In this document: in pieces, positions 16,311 to 23,536 of the stretch
Numbering within the stretch: position 1 is the first letter of the stretch
How the letters are laid out: every line of letters begins with the position of its first letter
Origin: Olsenella sp. An270
GTDB taxonomy: Bacteria; Actinomycetota; Coriobacteriia; Coriobacteriales; Atopobiaceae
Assembly (NCBI RefSeq): GCF_002159735.1
Contig: NZ_NFJF01000002.1
Location: forward strand, 62,001 to 126,000
Length of the DNA: 64,000 nt
Direction of reading: 5' to 3'
Notes under the pieces: generated by a model
Told to the model about the DNA's origin: nothing
Databases searched by the model: none
The model's input: only the letters and a program-made list of their open reading frames with translations
Program-made: the position numbers and the translations under genes

Positions 16311-17090
16311 ATGAGCTTTGAGATCTCCGGCCTCAGCTTCTCCTACGGCGACCACGCGGTGCTCGAGGGCGTGGACCTCTCCGTTGCGGACGGCGAGCTC
16401 GCGTGCGTGCTCGGGCCCAACGGCGTGGGCAAGACCACGCTCTTCCGCTGCATCCTGGGCCTCGAGCGCCCGCGCGCGGGGACCATCCTCGTGAACGGCC
16501 GGCCGCTCGGCGAGCTCACGGTGGCCGAGCGCGCCCGCGAGATGGCCTTCGTCCCGCAGAGCCACGCGCAGGTCTTTGACTACGAGGTGCTCGACGTGGT
16601 GCTCATGAGCGCGGCGTCGCGCCTGGGTCCGCTGCGCGCGCCCGCCGCGGCCGACCGCGCCCGCGCCGAGGAGGCGCTCGAGCGCGTAGGCGTGGCGCAC
16701 CTGGCGCACCGGAGCTTCATGCAGGTCTCGGGTGGCGAGCGGCAGCTCGTCCTCATCGCCCGCGCCATCGCGCAGGACGCGCGCTCGATCGTGATGGACG
16801 AGCCCACGAGCGCGCTCGACTTTGGCAACACGGCGCGCGTGATGGCGGTCGTGCGGCGGCTCGCGAGCGAGGGGCTCTCGGTGATCGCGTCCACGCACGC
16901 GCCCGACCTGGCCTATCTCTACGCGGACACGGTGCTCGCGCTCGACGGCGGGCGCGTCCGCGCGTGCGGCAGTCCGGCTGACGTCATCACCGGGCCGCTC
17001 CTGAGCGAGCTCTACGGCCTGCCCGTCGAGGTCAGCTCGCTCCACGGCGATCGGGCGCGCGCCTGCGTGCCTCTGGATATGACGAGATAG
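16311..17090 (+). CDS. ABC importer ATPase (probably molybdate)
   Basis: 259 residues with Walker A GPNGVGKTT (about residue 38), Q-loop FVPQSH, signature VSGGERQLVLIARA, Walker B SIVMDEPTSALD and switch histidine STHAPD. The D-loop and length match FepC/BtuD-type import ATPases. It works with the permease upstream and the lipoprotein downstream as one importer. Confidence 0.92.
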   Translation: MSFEISGLSFSYGDHAVLEGVDLSVADGELACVLGPNGVGKTTLFRCILGLERPRAGTILVNGRPLGELTVAERAREMAFVPQSHAQVFDYEVLDVVLMSAASRLGPLRAPAAADRARAEEALERVGVAHLAHRSFMQVSGGERQLVLIARAIAQDARSIVMDEPTSALDFGNTARVMAVVRRLASEGLSVIASTHAPDLAYLYADTVLALDGGRVRACGSPADVITGPLLSELYGLPVEVSSLHGDRARACVPLDMTR

Positions 17091-17102
17091 AAGGGCAGTG
17101 AG

Positions 17103-18200
17103 ATGAGGAGAAGAACGTTCCTGTCGGTGGTCGCGGCGCTTGCGGTGGCGGTGTCGCTTGGGGCGTGCGGCGGCGCGCCGGCGGCGCAGCAGTCCGATGA
17201 CCAGCAGCCCGCAGCCGAGCAGGCCACGCGCGTGGTCACGGACTCGCTCGGGCGCGAGGTGGAGATCCCGGCCGAGGTCGAGCGCATCGCGGCGTCCGGA
17301 CCCGTGGCCCAGCAGGTGCTGCTCACGGTGGCGCCCGAGAAGATGGTCGGACTCTCCGGCGAGCTCACGGACGAGCAGCTCGCCTACCTCGGCGAGGACC
17401 TTGCCGACCTGCCCGTCTTTGGCCAGATCTACGGAGGCAAGGGCGACTTCAATAAGGAGGCCGTCGCCGCGGCGGACCCGCAGCTGATCATCGACATCGG
17501 CGAGGCCAAGGATTCGCTCGTCGAGGAGCTGGACACGCTGCAGGAGCAGCTCGGCATCCCGTGCGTGCACATCGACTCGACCGACCTCCACAGCTACGCC
17601 GAGCTCTATGACCAGCTCGCGGAGATCCTGGAGTCCGAGAAGGCCGCCGAGCTCGCGGACTACTGCCGCGATGCGGTGGCCGAGGTCGAGTCCGTCGTGA
17701 CCGAGGTCCCCGAGGACGAGCGCCCGCACGCGGCGTACCTGCTCGGCGACACCGGCACCAACGCGATGGCGCGCGGCGGCTTCCAGTCCGGCATCATCGA
17801 CATGTGCTCCGAGAACGTCGTCGTGGTGGACGACCCGTCGTCCAGCGGCAAGGGCAACGAGATCGGCCTCGAGCAAATTGCGCTCTGGGACCCCGAGCTC
17901 ATCGTCTTCGTAGGCGACTCGATTTTTGACACCGTGGGCGACGAGCCGGCCTGGGCCGAGCTCAGCGCCATCAAGTCCGGCAACTACTTCCGCGCGCCGA
18001 GCGAGCCTTACAACTGGATCTCCATGCCTGCCTCGGTCAACCAGATCATCGGCCTGCAGTGGTACGCGCGCCTGTGCTACCCGGACCGCTTCGACGACGA
18101 CCTGCGCGACGTGGTGGGGGAGTACTACCAGCTCTTCTACGGCCACGACCTCACGGGCGAGGGGTACGACGCGCTGATGCGCGGCGCCGTGCGGGAGTAG
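17103..18200 (+). CDS. Substrate-binding lipoprotein of the FecCD-type importer (probably molybdate)
   Basis: 365 residues with a signal peptide (MRRRTFLSVVAALAVAVSLG) and lipobox LGACG, the cysteine at about 22. The mature part starts with a low-complexity linker followed by RVVTDSLGREVEIPAEVERIA, the entry to a BtuF/FepB-like class III binding domain. MolA-type proteins share this fold. The ligand cannot be read directly; molybdate is inferred from the ModE operator and the gene neighbours. A 338-base gene-free stretch with two palindromic elements follows. Confidence 0.85.
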   Translation: MRRRTFLSVVAALAVAVSLGACGGAPAAQQSDDQQPAAEQATRVVTDSLGREVEIPAEVERIAASGPVAQQVLLTVAPEKMVGLSGELTDEQLAYLGEDLADLPVFGQIYGGKGDFNKEAVAAADPQLIIDIGEAKDSLVEELDTLQEQLGIPCVHIDSTDLHSYAELYDQLAEILESEKAAELADYCRDAVAEVESVVTEVPEDERPHAAYLLGDTGTNAMARGGFQSGIIDMCSENVVVVDDPSSSGKGNEIGLEQIALWDPELIVFVGDSIFDTVGDEPAWAELSAIKSGNYFRAPSEPYNWISMPASVNQIIGLQWYARLCYPDRFDDDLRDVVGEYYQLFYGHDLTGEGYDALMRGAVRE

Positions 18201-18202
18201 AT

Positions 18203-18334
18203 CTCATTGTCTGGGTACTTTTTCGCCCTACCCTCAAGTATCGCTGTGAAGCGATAGCGGTCTGAGCTGCGCAAACTCATTGTCTGCTGTCCTGACTACT
18301 TTGAGTGCTCGAGAAAAAGTACCCAGACAATGAG
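18203..18334. repeat. Palindrome-ended element A (132 bp)
   Basis: Perfect 22-base inverted ends: CTCATTGTCTGGGTACTTTT plus TC (18203-18224) and its complement at 18313-18334. CTCATTGTCTG also occurs inside. It belongs with element B 67 bases on, which shares GGGTACTTTTT near the left end, AGCT..CAAAC inside and CTACTTTG near the right end but differs in its outer arm bases, the pattern expected of compensatory change in a folded RNA or of a REP-like mobile palindrome. Confidence 0.75.
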
Positions 18335-18360
18335 TTGGGGAGCCGCGGTGCCTGTTTGTC

Positions 18361-18378
18361 AACCGCTTTCCTGCGGTT
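18361..18378 (+). terminator. Short hairpin with T-run between elements A and B
   Basis: AACCGC (18361-18366) pairs with GCGGTT (18373-18378) and TT follows. It is small, and placed to end the molybdate-importer operon transcript. Confidence 0.4.
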
Positions 18379-18401
18379 TTGCGGGGCCCTCGCACGGTTG
18401 C

Positions 18402-18529
18402 AAAAGGTTGGGTACTTTTTTGTGCATGTCCAGAGTACAAGCGCGCACGTCCTTGACGTTTTATCAGCTCAAACGCTTGTTACATTTGTCGGCTACTTTG
18501 GGGGTGAGCAAAAAAGTACCCAACCTTTT
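18402..18529. repeat. Palindrome-ended element B (128 bp)
   Basis: Perfect 21-base inverted ends: AAAAGGTTGGGTACTTTTTT plus G (18402-18422) and the complement at 18509-18529. See element A for shared internal bases. It ends 10 bases before the stop codon of the THEP1-like gene on the opposite strand. Confidence 0.75.
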
Positions 18530-18538
18530 CGGGAGGCG

Positions 18539-19078
18539 TCAGGGAAGGGCCTCATGCAGCCGGCGGGCGCCCGACTCATCGGGGAAGAGGAGCTCGCCGG
18601 AGCGCCAGCTCTGGGCAAAGCGCGTGCGAGCGTCCTCGGCGAGCGCCGAGCGCACGACCACGAGGGCGTGGGGCCAGGCGGGCGTGGGCCCGGCATCCAG
18701 CAGCTCGAACGCTGCGGTGAGCCCGCCGCTGCAGCGCAGCTCGAGCGGGCCAATCTCGTCGATCACGAGAAGGCCGCCCTGCATGTTGCCCGAGGCCGCT
18801 GCGAGCTCGGCAAGGTGCGCGTTCACGCGGGCAAGCGCGTCGGCGTCAAAGTCCCAGCCCAGGCCGGTCGAGCACCCATCCTCGGCAGGCGTGGCGAGAA
18901 GGACGCGCTCGTGCGAGGGCAACAGCACGTTCTCGATGCCGACCTTCTTGCCGTCGCGCCACACGCCCGGCGCAAGCACGCCGCGCACGGGCACGCCAGC
19001 CGCCTCGAGCTCGCGCACACCCGCCTCGAGCCACGTGGTCTTGCCCGACCGAGTGTCTCCGGTGAGAATGAACAGCAT
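18539..19078 (-). CDS. THEP1-like nucleoside-triphosphatase
   Basis: 179 residues from the ATG at 19078, preceded by GGGAGG. N-terminal Walker A TGDTRSGKTTWL (about 6-17), Walker B LLVIDEIGPLELR (about 98-110) and GVLAPGVW fit the NTPase_1/THEP1 family. Family members hydrolyse several NTPs; the cellular role is open. It is divergently transcribed from the DUF364 gene with only 33 bases between the two start codons, so the two are probably co-regulated, and both lie beside the Se-Mo cluster, where similar small GTPase-like helpers occur. Confidence 0.8.
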   Translation of the reverse strand: MLFILTGDTRSGKTTWLEAGVRELEAAGVPVRGVLAPGVWRDGKKVGIENVLLPSHERVLLATPAEDGCSTGLGWDFDADALARVNAHLAELAAASGNMQGGLLVIDEIGPLELRCSGGLTAAFELLDAGPTPAWPHALVVVRSALAEDARTRFAQSWRSGELLFPDESGARRLHEALP

Positions 19079-19111
19079 GCCGCCTCCCAACAACCCCGCT
19101 TGGAGGAAATG

Positions 19112-19909
19112 ATGACAGACGCGTGGTCGCTCTACGACCAGATGATCGCCCAGATTCCCGAGGACGTTCTCGTGCGGCACGTGGCCATGGGCGCTCACCA
19201 CTGCCTTGTCGAGGCCGAGTGCGGGACGGGCGTGGCGGCGCTCCATCGCGGCGGCGTGCGCCTGCGCATGGAGCGCGGCTGGGTGGGGCGTCCTTTACGT
19301 GAGCTTGCGACCTGCGCCAAGTCGTGGGACTTCGAGGTGGCGTCGACGGGCGTCGCGGCGCTCAACGCCTGGCACAACCAGCTCGGGCGCCTGGACGCGC
19401 TGGGCCTGATCAGGGACGCTGAGAGCACGGACCCGTTCGTGTTTCTCGCCCCGATCGCTGCGCGCATGGCGGCGGAGAAGAACGACGGCTCGCGGCCCCG
19501 TGCGGTGGTGGTCGGCCACTTCCCACACCTCGGCGCCATCGCGGAGCATGCGAACGTCTCCGTGCTGGAGCGCGCATCCCGTGCGGACACCGACCTGCCT
19601 GACACCGCGTGCGAGTATCTGCTGCCGGATGCGGACCTCGTTGTCATGACGGGCATGACGCTCGCCAACAAGACCATGCCCCGGCTGCTGGAGCTTTCGC
19701 GCGGCGCGCTCACCTGTGTGGTGGGCCCGTCGGCCACGATCTGCGCGCCGGTGTTTGAAGCCGGCGTGGACCTCGTTGCCGGTAGCGTGGTCGCCGACGC
19801 GGCGCTGGCCCGCGAGGTCGTGACTTGCGGTGCCCCGCTCCACGGCTCCGGCGCGCTCGAGCATGTGCTCGCGGCCACGCTTTGTGGCCGCGCGGCGCTC
19901 GCGCGCTGA
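19112..19909 (+). CDS. DUF4213/DUF364 protein, putative metal-chelating
   Basis: 265 residues starting MTDAWSLYDQM behind GGAGGA. The N-terminal part (about 1-80) resembles the enolase-N-like DUF4213, and the rest the Rossmann-like DUF364, once annotated as a putative heavy-metal chelation domain (VVVGHFPHL; CEYLLPDADLVVMTGMTLANKTMPRLLEL; VVGPSATICAPVFEAGVD). These proteins often neighbour molybdenum or other metal-uptake genes. No catalytic role is established; a part in metal handling is inference from context. Confidence 0.75.
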   Translation: MTDAWSLYDQMIAQIPEDVLVRHVAMGAHHCLVEAECGTGVAALHRGGVRLRMERGWVGRPLRELATCAKSWDFEVASTGVAALNAWHNQLGRLDALGLIRDAESTDPFVFLAPIAARMAAEKNDGSRPRAVVVGHFPHLGAIAEHANVSVLERASRADTDLPDTACEYLLPDADLVVMTGMTLANKTMPRLLELSRGALTCVVGPSATICAPVFEAGVDLVAGSVVADAALAREVVTCGAPLHGSGALEHVLAATLCGRAALAR

Positions 19910-19918
19910 CGCCGCGGG

Positions 19919-21064
19919 CTAGCTCATGCTGTTGACCATATCGTCAGTCTGTTTGATCAGCAGGTCGACAGGGGAGAGGTCCTGCCTCATAGTTGAGGCG
20001 TCTATGTAGCGCCGCCGCGCGCAGAAGCTCGCTGCCATGGACGTGCCGCGCGCGTCCGGATCGCCCTCCCCCTTCACGTAAACGAGCTGATCGGCCAGGT
20101 CGCCTGCCAGGTCTCGGCGACCCATGGCGAGAAGGACCGCAAGCAGGTCGGCAACTTGCTCGTCAGCGAGCTCCCGTACCAAGGACGCGTCGCCGTTGCG
20201 CGCCGTCGCGGCCCAGCTGACGTTCGCTGACGCATGGGCGAGCACCTGGCAGCCCGCCGGCGTGAGCCTCAGCCCCAGGTCAACGAAGGCCACACGAAAG
20301 ATCATGACCGCAACGATCAGCGCAACCGACACGCCTGCGATTGCGGGGCTTGGGTCGGTGAGCGCGGCGGCCGGCCCGAACACGCACCAGAGGCAGGCGA
20401 GTATGCTGACGAGAGGGTTGAATACAAGGTAGACAAGTGGGTTCGGCCTATGAGCGAGCCCAGCTGAGCAGAGCTCGCCAACGTAATCCTTGAGGAAACG
20501 CCCGAGCCGACGGTACTGATCGGCGCTTCTCGCGTGTCTGCAGAGCTCCTCCACGCTTGAGTTCGCGGCGTCCGGGGGCATGACGAGCTTGAGTGCGTCA
20601 AGGTCGTAGCGGCTCAGGCCAGCCGTCTTCACGGCAAGGCGCAGGTGAGCGCCGTATGAGTGAATCAGCCTTTCCTTGAGGTTGCGTTGGTCTTCGTGGC
20701 GCTTTTTCGTGACAATGGGCCCCTCGTCCTCGTCGGACGTTGCAACAATGCCCGTTGCGTGGCCGCGCGCCGTGAAGGTCGCGGCTCCGTGTCCCAGCAT
20801 GCGAGCGACCGCTGCGAGGGCGATCTCGTAGGCGTTTCTCTCGCTGGAGAGCTCGCTCTCCTCGTGGCAGCGCAGCGCACCGAGCAGCACCGGGTGCAGC
20901 TCGGGGACGCTGGCGGTTGCGGAAATCTCGCCAGGAATCGGCGGATCGAGCCGTTTGCTCACGCGGTTCATTGCGACGCACAGGACAAGGTAGGCAACGG
21001 GCACGCCCCATGCGACGATCCATGGGCGTGCGGTTTCCAGGATGTCTGCTGGCGAGAAGGGCAT
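19919..21064 (-). CDS. Membrane protein of unknown function
   Basis: 381 residues. One hydrophobic segment near 16-34 (WIVAWGVPVAYLVLCVAMN) and a pair at about 210-260 (PLVYLVFNPLVSILACLWCV; AIAGVSVALIVAVMIFRVAF) frame two larger soluble parts, the C-terminal of which looks cytoplasmic. I do not recognise the family, although the layout resembles DUF2207-type membrane proteins. The start MPFSPADI is encoded across a reverse copy of the GGCGAGAAG word. Nothing in the flanks points to a function. Confidence 0.6.
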   Translation of the reverse strand: MPFSPADILETARPWIVAWGVPVAYLVLCVAMNRVSKRLDPPIPGEISATASVPELHPVLLGALRCHEESELSSERNAYEIALAAVARMLGHGAATFTARGHATGIVATSDEDEGPIVTKKRHEDQRNLKERLIHSYGAHLRLAVKTAGLSRYDLDALKLVMPPDAANSSVEELCRHARSADQYRRLGRFLKDYVGELCSAGLAHRPNPLVYLVFNPLVSILACLWCVFGPAAALTDPSPAIAGVSVALIVAVMIFRVAFVDLGLRLTPAGCQVLAHASANVSWAATARNGDASLVRELADEQVADLLAVLLAMGRRDLAGDLADQLVYVKGEGDPDARGTSMAASFCARRRYIDASTMRQDLSPVDLLIKQTDDMVNSMS

Positions 21065-21173
21065 GCGCGCTCCAGTCCGATTAGCGACAACGCCCTCAGT
21101 CTAGGACGCGCCATGGCGCGCCTGGGGCAGCCGGGGCGATGCTTACGAAGCCCGTACCTTGGGACACCCGTTC

Positions 21174-21185
21174 TTCTCGCCAGCC
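21174..21185 (-). repeat. Copy of the dispersed motif (reverse) after the ABC-2 permease
   Basis: GTTCTTCTCGCC lies directly past the permease stop, in the 121-base gap before the membrane-protein gene. The rest of this gap holds nothing else I can name. Confidence 0.7.
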
Positions 21186-21911
21186 TTAGAGCTCGCGCCT
21201 CTCGTAGAGCTTGAGGGAGACGGCGGCGGAGATCGCGAGTGCCACGGCCGAGAGGGCGACAAGAACTACGCAGCTCACAACCATGCCGGTTGGCGTGTCG
21301 AGCGCCTCGAGCGCAGCGGAGACAAGCTCCATGCCGGGGATGCCGCCGTCGAGCATGCCGCTGTTGCCGAGTACGACCACGGGCACCACGAAGAGCAGCA
21401 CGATCACCGTGGGCAGGATCTGCGTGGCGCGCGTCTGACCCAGGCGGAAGTAGAGCGGCGTCACCACACTCGCCACGACGGCACCGATGAGCAGGGTGAA
21501 GCAGGTGACGACGGCCATGACGCCGAGCATGTCCGGGTCAAAGGCGAACGCCTCGCCGACCTCGCCGGGGAGGCCCACCGCCGAGACGACGACCGTCGCA
21601 GCGAGCGCCGCCACGAGGCCCACGACCATGCCGAGCAGGCCAAACGTCACGATGGCGGCGTAGCGGCCGAGCACGACGTCGCGCCGGGAGAGCGGGAGCG
21701 TCAGCCGGAAGAGCTCCCAGTGGTTGAGCTGGTCGTAGGCGGCCAGGCCCATCGCGCTCATCATGAAGAACATGCAGGTGAGCGTCGCCGGCATCGCGAG
21801 CGGCGTCTGCATGCCAAGTCCGATGCACAGGCTCACGAGCAGCCCCAGGCCCACGAGCTGTCGTGCGTAGTCGCGAAAGATCGTCATCTCAAGGAGGAAC
21901 GCGCGCTTCAT
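21186..21911 (-). CDS. ABC-2 type transporter permease
   Basis: 241 residues with six hydrophobic segments; the N-terminus MKRAFLLEMTIFRDYARQ and the amphipathic LNHWELFRLTLPLSRRDVVLGRY stretch after the second segment are typical of small ABC-2 membrane subunits (ABC2_membrane_5 type). It shares one base with the ATPase gene and lies in an operon led by a YtrA-like GntR regulator. Such modules export lipophilic compounds or respond to cell-envelope antibiotics; the substrate is unknown. Confidence 0.85.
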   Translation of the reverse strand: MKRAFLLEMTIFRDYARQLVGLGLLVSLCIGLGMQTPLAMPATLTCMFFMMSAMGLAAYDQLNHWELFRLTLPLSRRDVVLGRYAAIVTFGLLGMVVGLVAALAATVVVSAVGLPGEVGEAFAFDPDMLGVMAVVTCFTLLIGAVVASVVTPLYFRLGQTRATQILPTVIVLLFVVPVVVLGNSGMLDGGIPGMELVSAALEALDTPTGMVVSCVVLVALSAVALAISAAVSLKLYERREL

Positions 21912-22801
21912 TATCGGACACCGCCCTTCAGGGTGAGGGTCATGTAGTCGTCTATGGTCATGCGGTCTACCGGGACCTCCGGGAAGTTCTCCGCAAAGGC
22001 AAAGCGGTCGGGGACGAGCACGTCGATGCCGTAGTCGTGGCGCAGGTAGCGCAGCTCGGCGTCCGGGACGACGCCCGCGTCCGCGATCTTCTCGAGGTCT
22101 GCCACGCGGCAGCGCGCGACGCCCATCTCGTCGGTGATGACGTCCTTGGGCAGGTCAAAGACGATGCGCCCGGCGTCGATGCACACGATGCGGTCCGCGA
22201 TGCGCTCGAGGTCGCTCGTGATGTGGCTGCTCATGAGGATCGCGCGGCCGGGTTCGGCCACGAAGTCGCGCAGCAGGTCGAGCACCTCGTCGCGCGCCAT
22301 CGGGTCCAGGCCGGCGGTGGCCTCGTCGAGGATGAGCAGGCGCGCATCGTGCGCGAGCGCGCAGGTCAGGGAGAGCTTCATGCCCATGCCGCGCGAGAGT
22401 TCCTTCACCGTCTTCTTGGCATCCAGGCCAAACTCGCCGGTCAGGCGCCCGAAGCGGTGCGCGTCCCAGGTGGCGTAGGTACGCTCGTAGATGTGCCCCA
22501 CGTCCGCGACCTTGAGGTGCTCCGGAAGCGAGATCGCGTCAAAGACGACGCCGACCCGCTCCTTCACCGCCGCGCCGGACGCGCGGGAGAGCTCGTCGCT
22601 GGGCACCCCGAGCACGCTCGAGGCGCCGCCGTCCACGGGGAAGAGGCCGAGAAGGGCCTTGATGGTGGTGGACTTGCCGGCGCCGTTCTGGCCGATGAAG
22701 CCCACGACCTCGCCTTCGTTCACGGTGAGGTCCACGCCCTCCAGCGAGAAGGCGCTGTAGTGCTTGGTGAGCCCGCGGGCCTCGATGAGACTGCCGCTCA
22801 T
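21911..22801 (-). CDS. ABC transporter ATPase (YtrB/BcrA-like)
   Basis: 296 residues with Walker A GQNGAGKST (about 39), VFDAISLPEHLKV in place of a standard Q-loop run, signature-region LSRGMGMKLSLTCAL, Walker B LLILDEATAGLD and SSHITSD. The C-terminal 80 residues are the extra domain seen in YtrB/BcrA-type exporters. The signature serine is LSRGM rather than LSGGQ, as is common in this group. It partners the ABC-2 permease downstream. Confidence 0.88.
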   Translation of the reverse strand: MSGSLIEARGLTKHYSAFSLEGVDLTVNEGEVVGFIGQNGAGKSTTIKALLGLFPVDGGASSVLGVPSDELSRASGAAVKERVGVVFDAISLPEHLKVADVGHIYERTYATWDAHRFGRLTGEFGLDAKKTVKELSRGMGMKLSLTCALAHDARLLILDEATAGLDPMARDEVLDLLRDFVAEPGRAILMSSHITSDLERIADRIVCIDAGRIVFDLPKDVITDEMGVARCRVADLEKIADAGVVPDAELRYLRHDYGIDVLVPDRFAFAENFPEVPVDRMTIDDYMTLTLKGGVR

Positions 22802-22815
22802 GTGACGTCCTTTCC

Positions 22816-22842
22816 GATGAAAAGGGGCAGTCCCTTTTCATC
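22816..22842. repeat. REP-like palindrome, AAGGGGCAGTCCCTT core
   Basis: GATGAAAAGGG-GCAGT-CCCTTTTCATC. It covers the gap between gntR and the ATPase gene and contributes to the gntR stop codon (TGATG on the minus strand). It is related to the palindrome at 30451-30479, which likewise supplies a stop. GGGGACAGTCCC-type palindromes resemble those mobilised by REP-associated tyrosine transposases; no such gene is in the window. Confidence 0.7.
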
Positions 22843-23209
22843 ACTCCAGTACCAGGGCGAACATCTCGGACAGCTCGTCGTCGGTGAGGCCGACGCCGCG
22901 TCCGCGCTCCACGGCCTTGGCGAGAAGCCCCTCGACCTCCCTCATCTGCTCCTCGCGGATGAGCTCGGCGTTTCCACCGGCGACGTAGGTGCCCTTGCCC
23001 TGCACCGTCTCGATCAGGCCCGCCGCCTCCAGGTCCGCGTAGGCGCGCTTGGTGGTGATCGCGCTCACGCGCAGGCTGTTGGCGAGGGCGCGGATCGAGG
23101 GGAGCTGCTCGCCCTCCGCGAGCTGGCCCGTCACGATCGCCGACTTGATCTGGTCGGTTATCTGCTCGTAGATGGGCCTGCCGCTCGAGGTTGAGATGAT
23201 GATGTCCAA
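22841..23209 (-). CDS. GntR family transcriptional regulator, YtrA type
   Basis: 122 residues from a TTG start at 23209 (LDIIISTSSGRPIYEQITDQIK), chosen for GGAAGGAC 8 bases upstream; longer upstream translation lacks the family start. Winged helix at about 10-75 (LPSIRALANSLRVSAITTKRAYADLEAAGLI) and a short C-terminal dimerisation helix mark the YtrA subfamily, which represses its own ABC operon. The ATPase and permease genes follow on the same strand, and palindromes lie upstream. Confidence 0.9.
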   Translation of the reverse strand: MDIIISTSSGRPIYEQITDQIKSAIVTGQLAEGEQLPSIRALANSLRVSAITTKRAYADLEAAGLIETVQGKGTYVAGGNAELIREEQMREVEGLLAKAVERGRGVGLTDDELSEMFALVLE

Positions 23210-23259
23210 GCCGTCGTCCTTCCGTGCTGGCCCGCCAGGACGTCTCCTGCGGGCCGACC

Positions 23260-23299
23260 GTGTATACCCGGTAAGTACAGTATATACACACCTATACAC
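23260..23299. promoter_or_regulatory. Probable operator of the YtrA-like repressor
   Basis: GTGTATA (23260-23266) is followed by the inverse TATATACAC (23281-23289) and again CTATACAC (23292-23299). Three half-sites in 40 bases upstream of the TTG start fit autoregulation by the GntR protein. TATATA also offers a -10-like sequence. Confidence 0.6.
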
Positions 23300-23437
23300 A
23301 GTGCAAGCGAGAAGGGCAAAGTTTTTCTCGACACGCCGTTTGCCCCGCTACAACCACCTTTTGTCTGTGCGAGCACAAGTCCCGGGGCGAGCGCTATACT
23401 TGCCGCGGGCGGACTTCGCGCCGCCGGAACAATCGCA

Positions 23438-23528
23438 TAGCGCGGGGAGCTTGCAGGACGGCAGGCTGAGAGGGGGCGCGCCCGCCCCGACCCGAGGAAC
23501 CTGACATGGGTAATGCCAACGGAGGGAG
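23438..23528 (+). promoter_or_regulatory. TPP riboswitch (THI element)
   Basis: The conserved blocks are in order: GCGGGGAGC, GGCTGAGAGGG (about 23463), ACCCGAGGAACCTGA (about 23490-23504) and TGGGTAATGCCAACGGAGGG at the 3' end. It ends 8 bases before the thiC ATG and includes the GGAGGG ribosome-binding site, which suggests control of translation initiation by TPP. Confidence 0.95.
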
Positions 23529-23536
23529 TTTTGCGC

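Noticed and set aside
18305-19111. Upstream in-frame extension of the DUF364 gene through element B
   Set aside because: It would run through palindromic repeats and the antisense THEP1 gene; ATG 19112 has a good ribosome-binding site and gives the family start.
22816-22842. The palindrome as a rho-independent terminator between gntR and its ABC genes
   Set aside because: No U-tract after the stem on the minus strand, and the downstream genes are expected to be co-transcribed with gntR.
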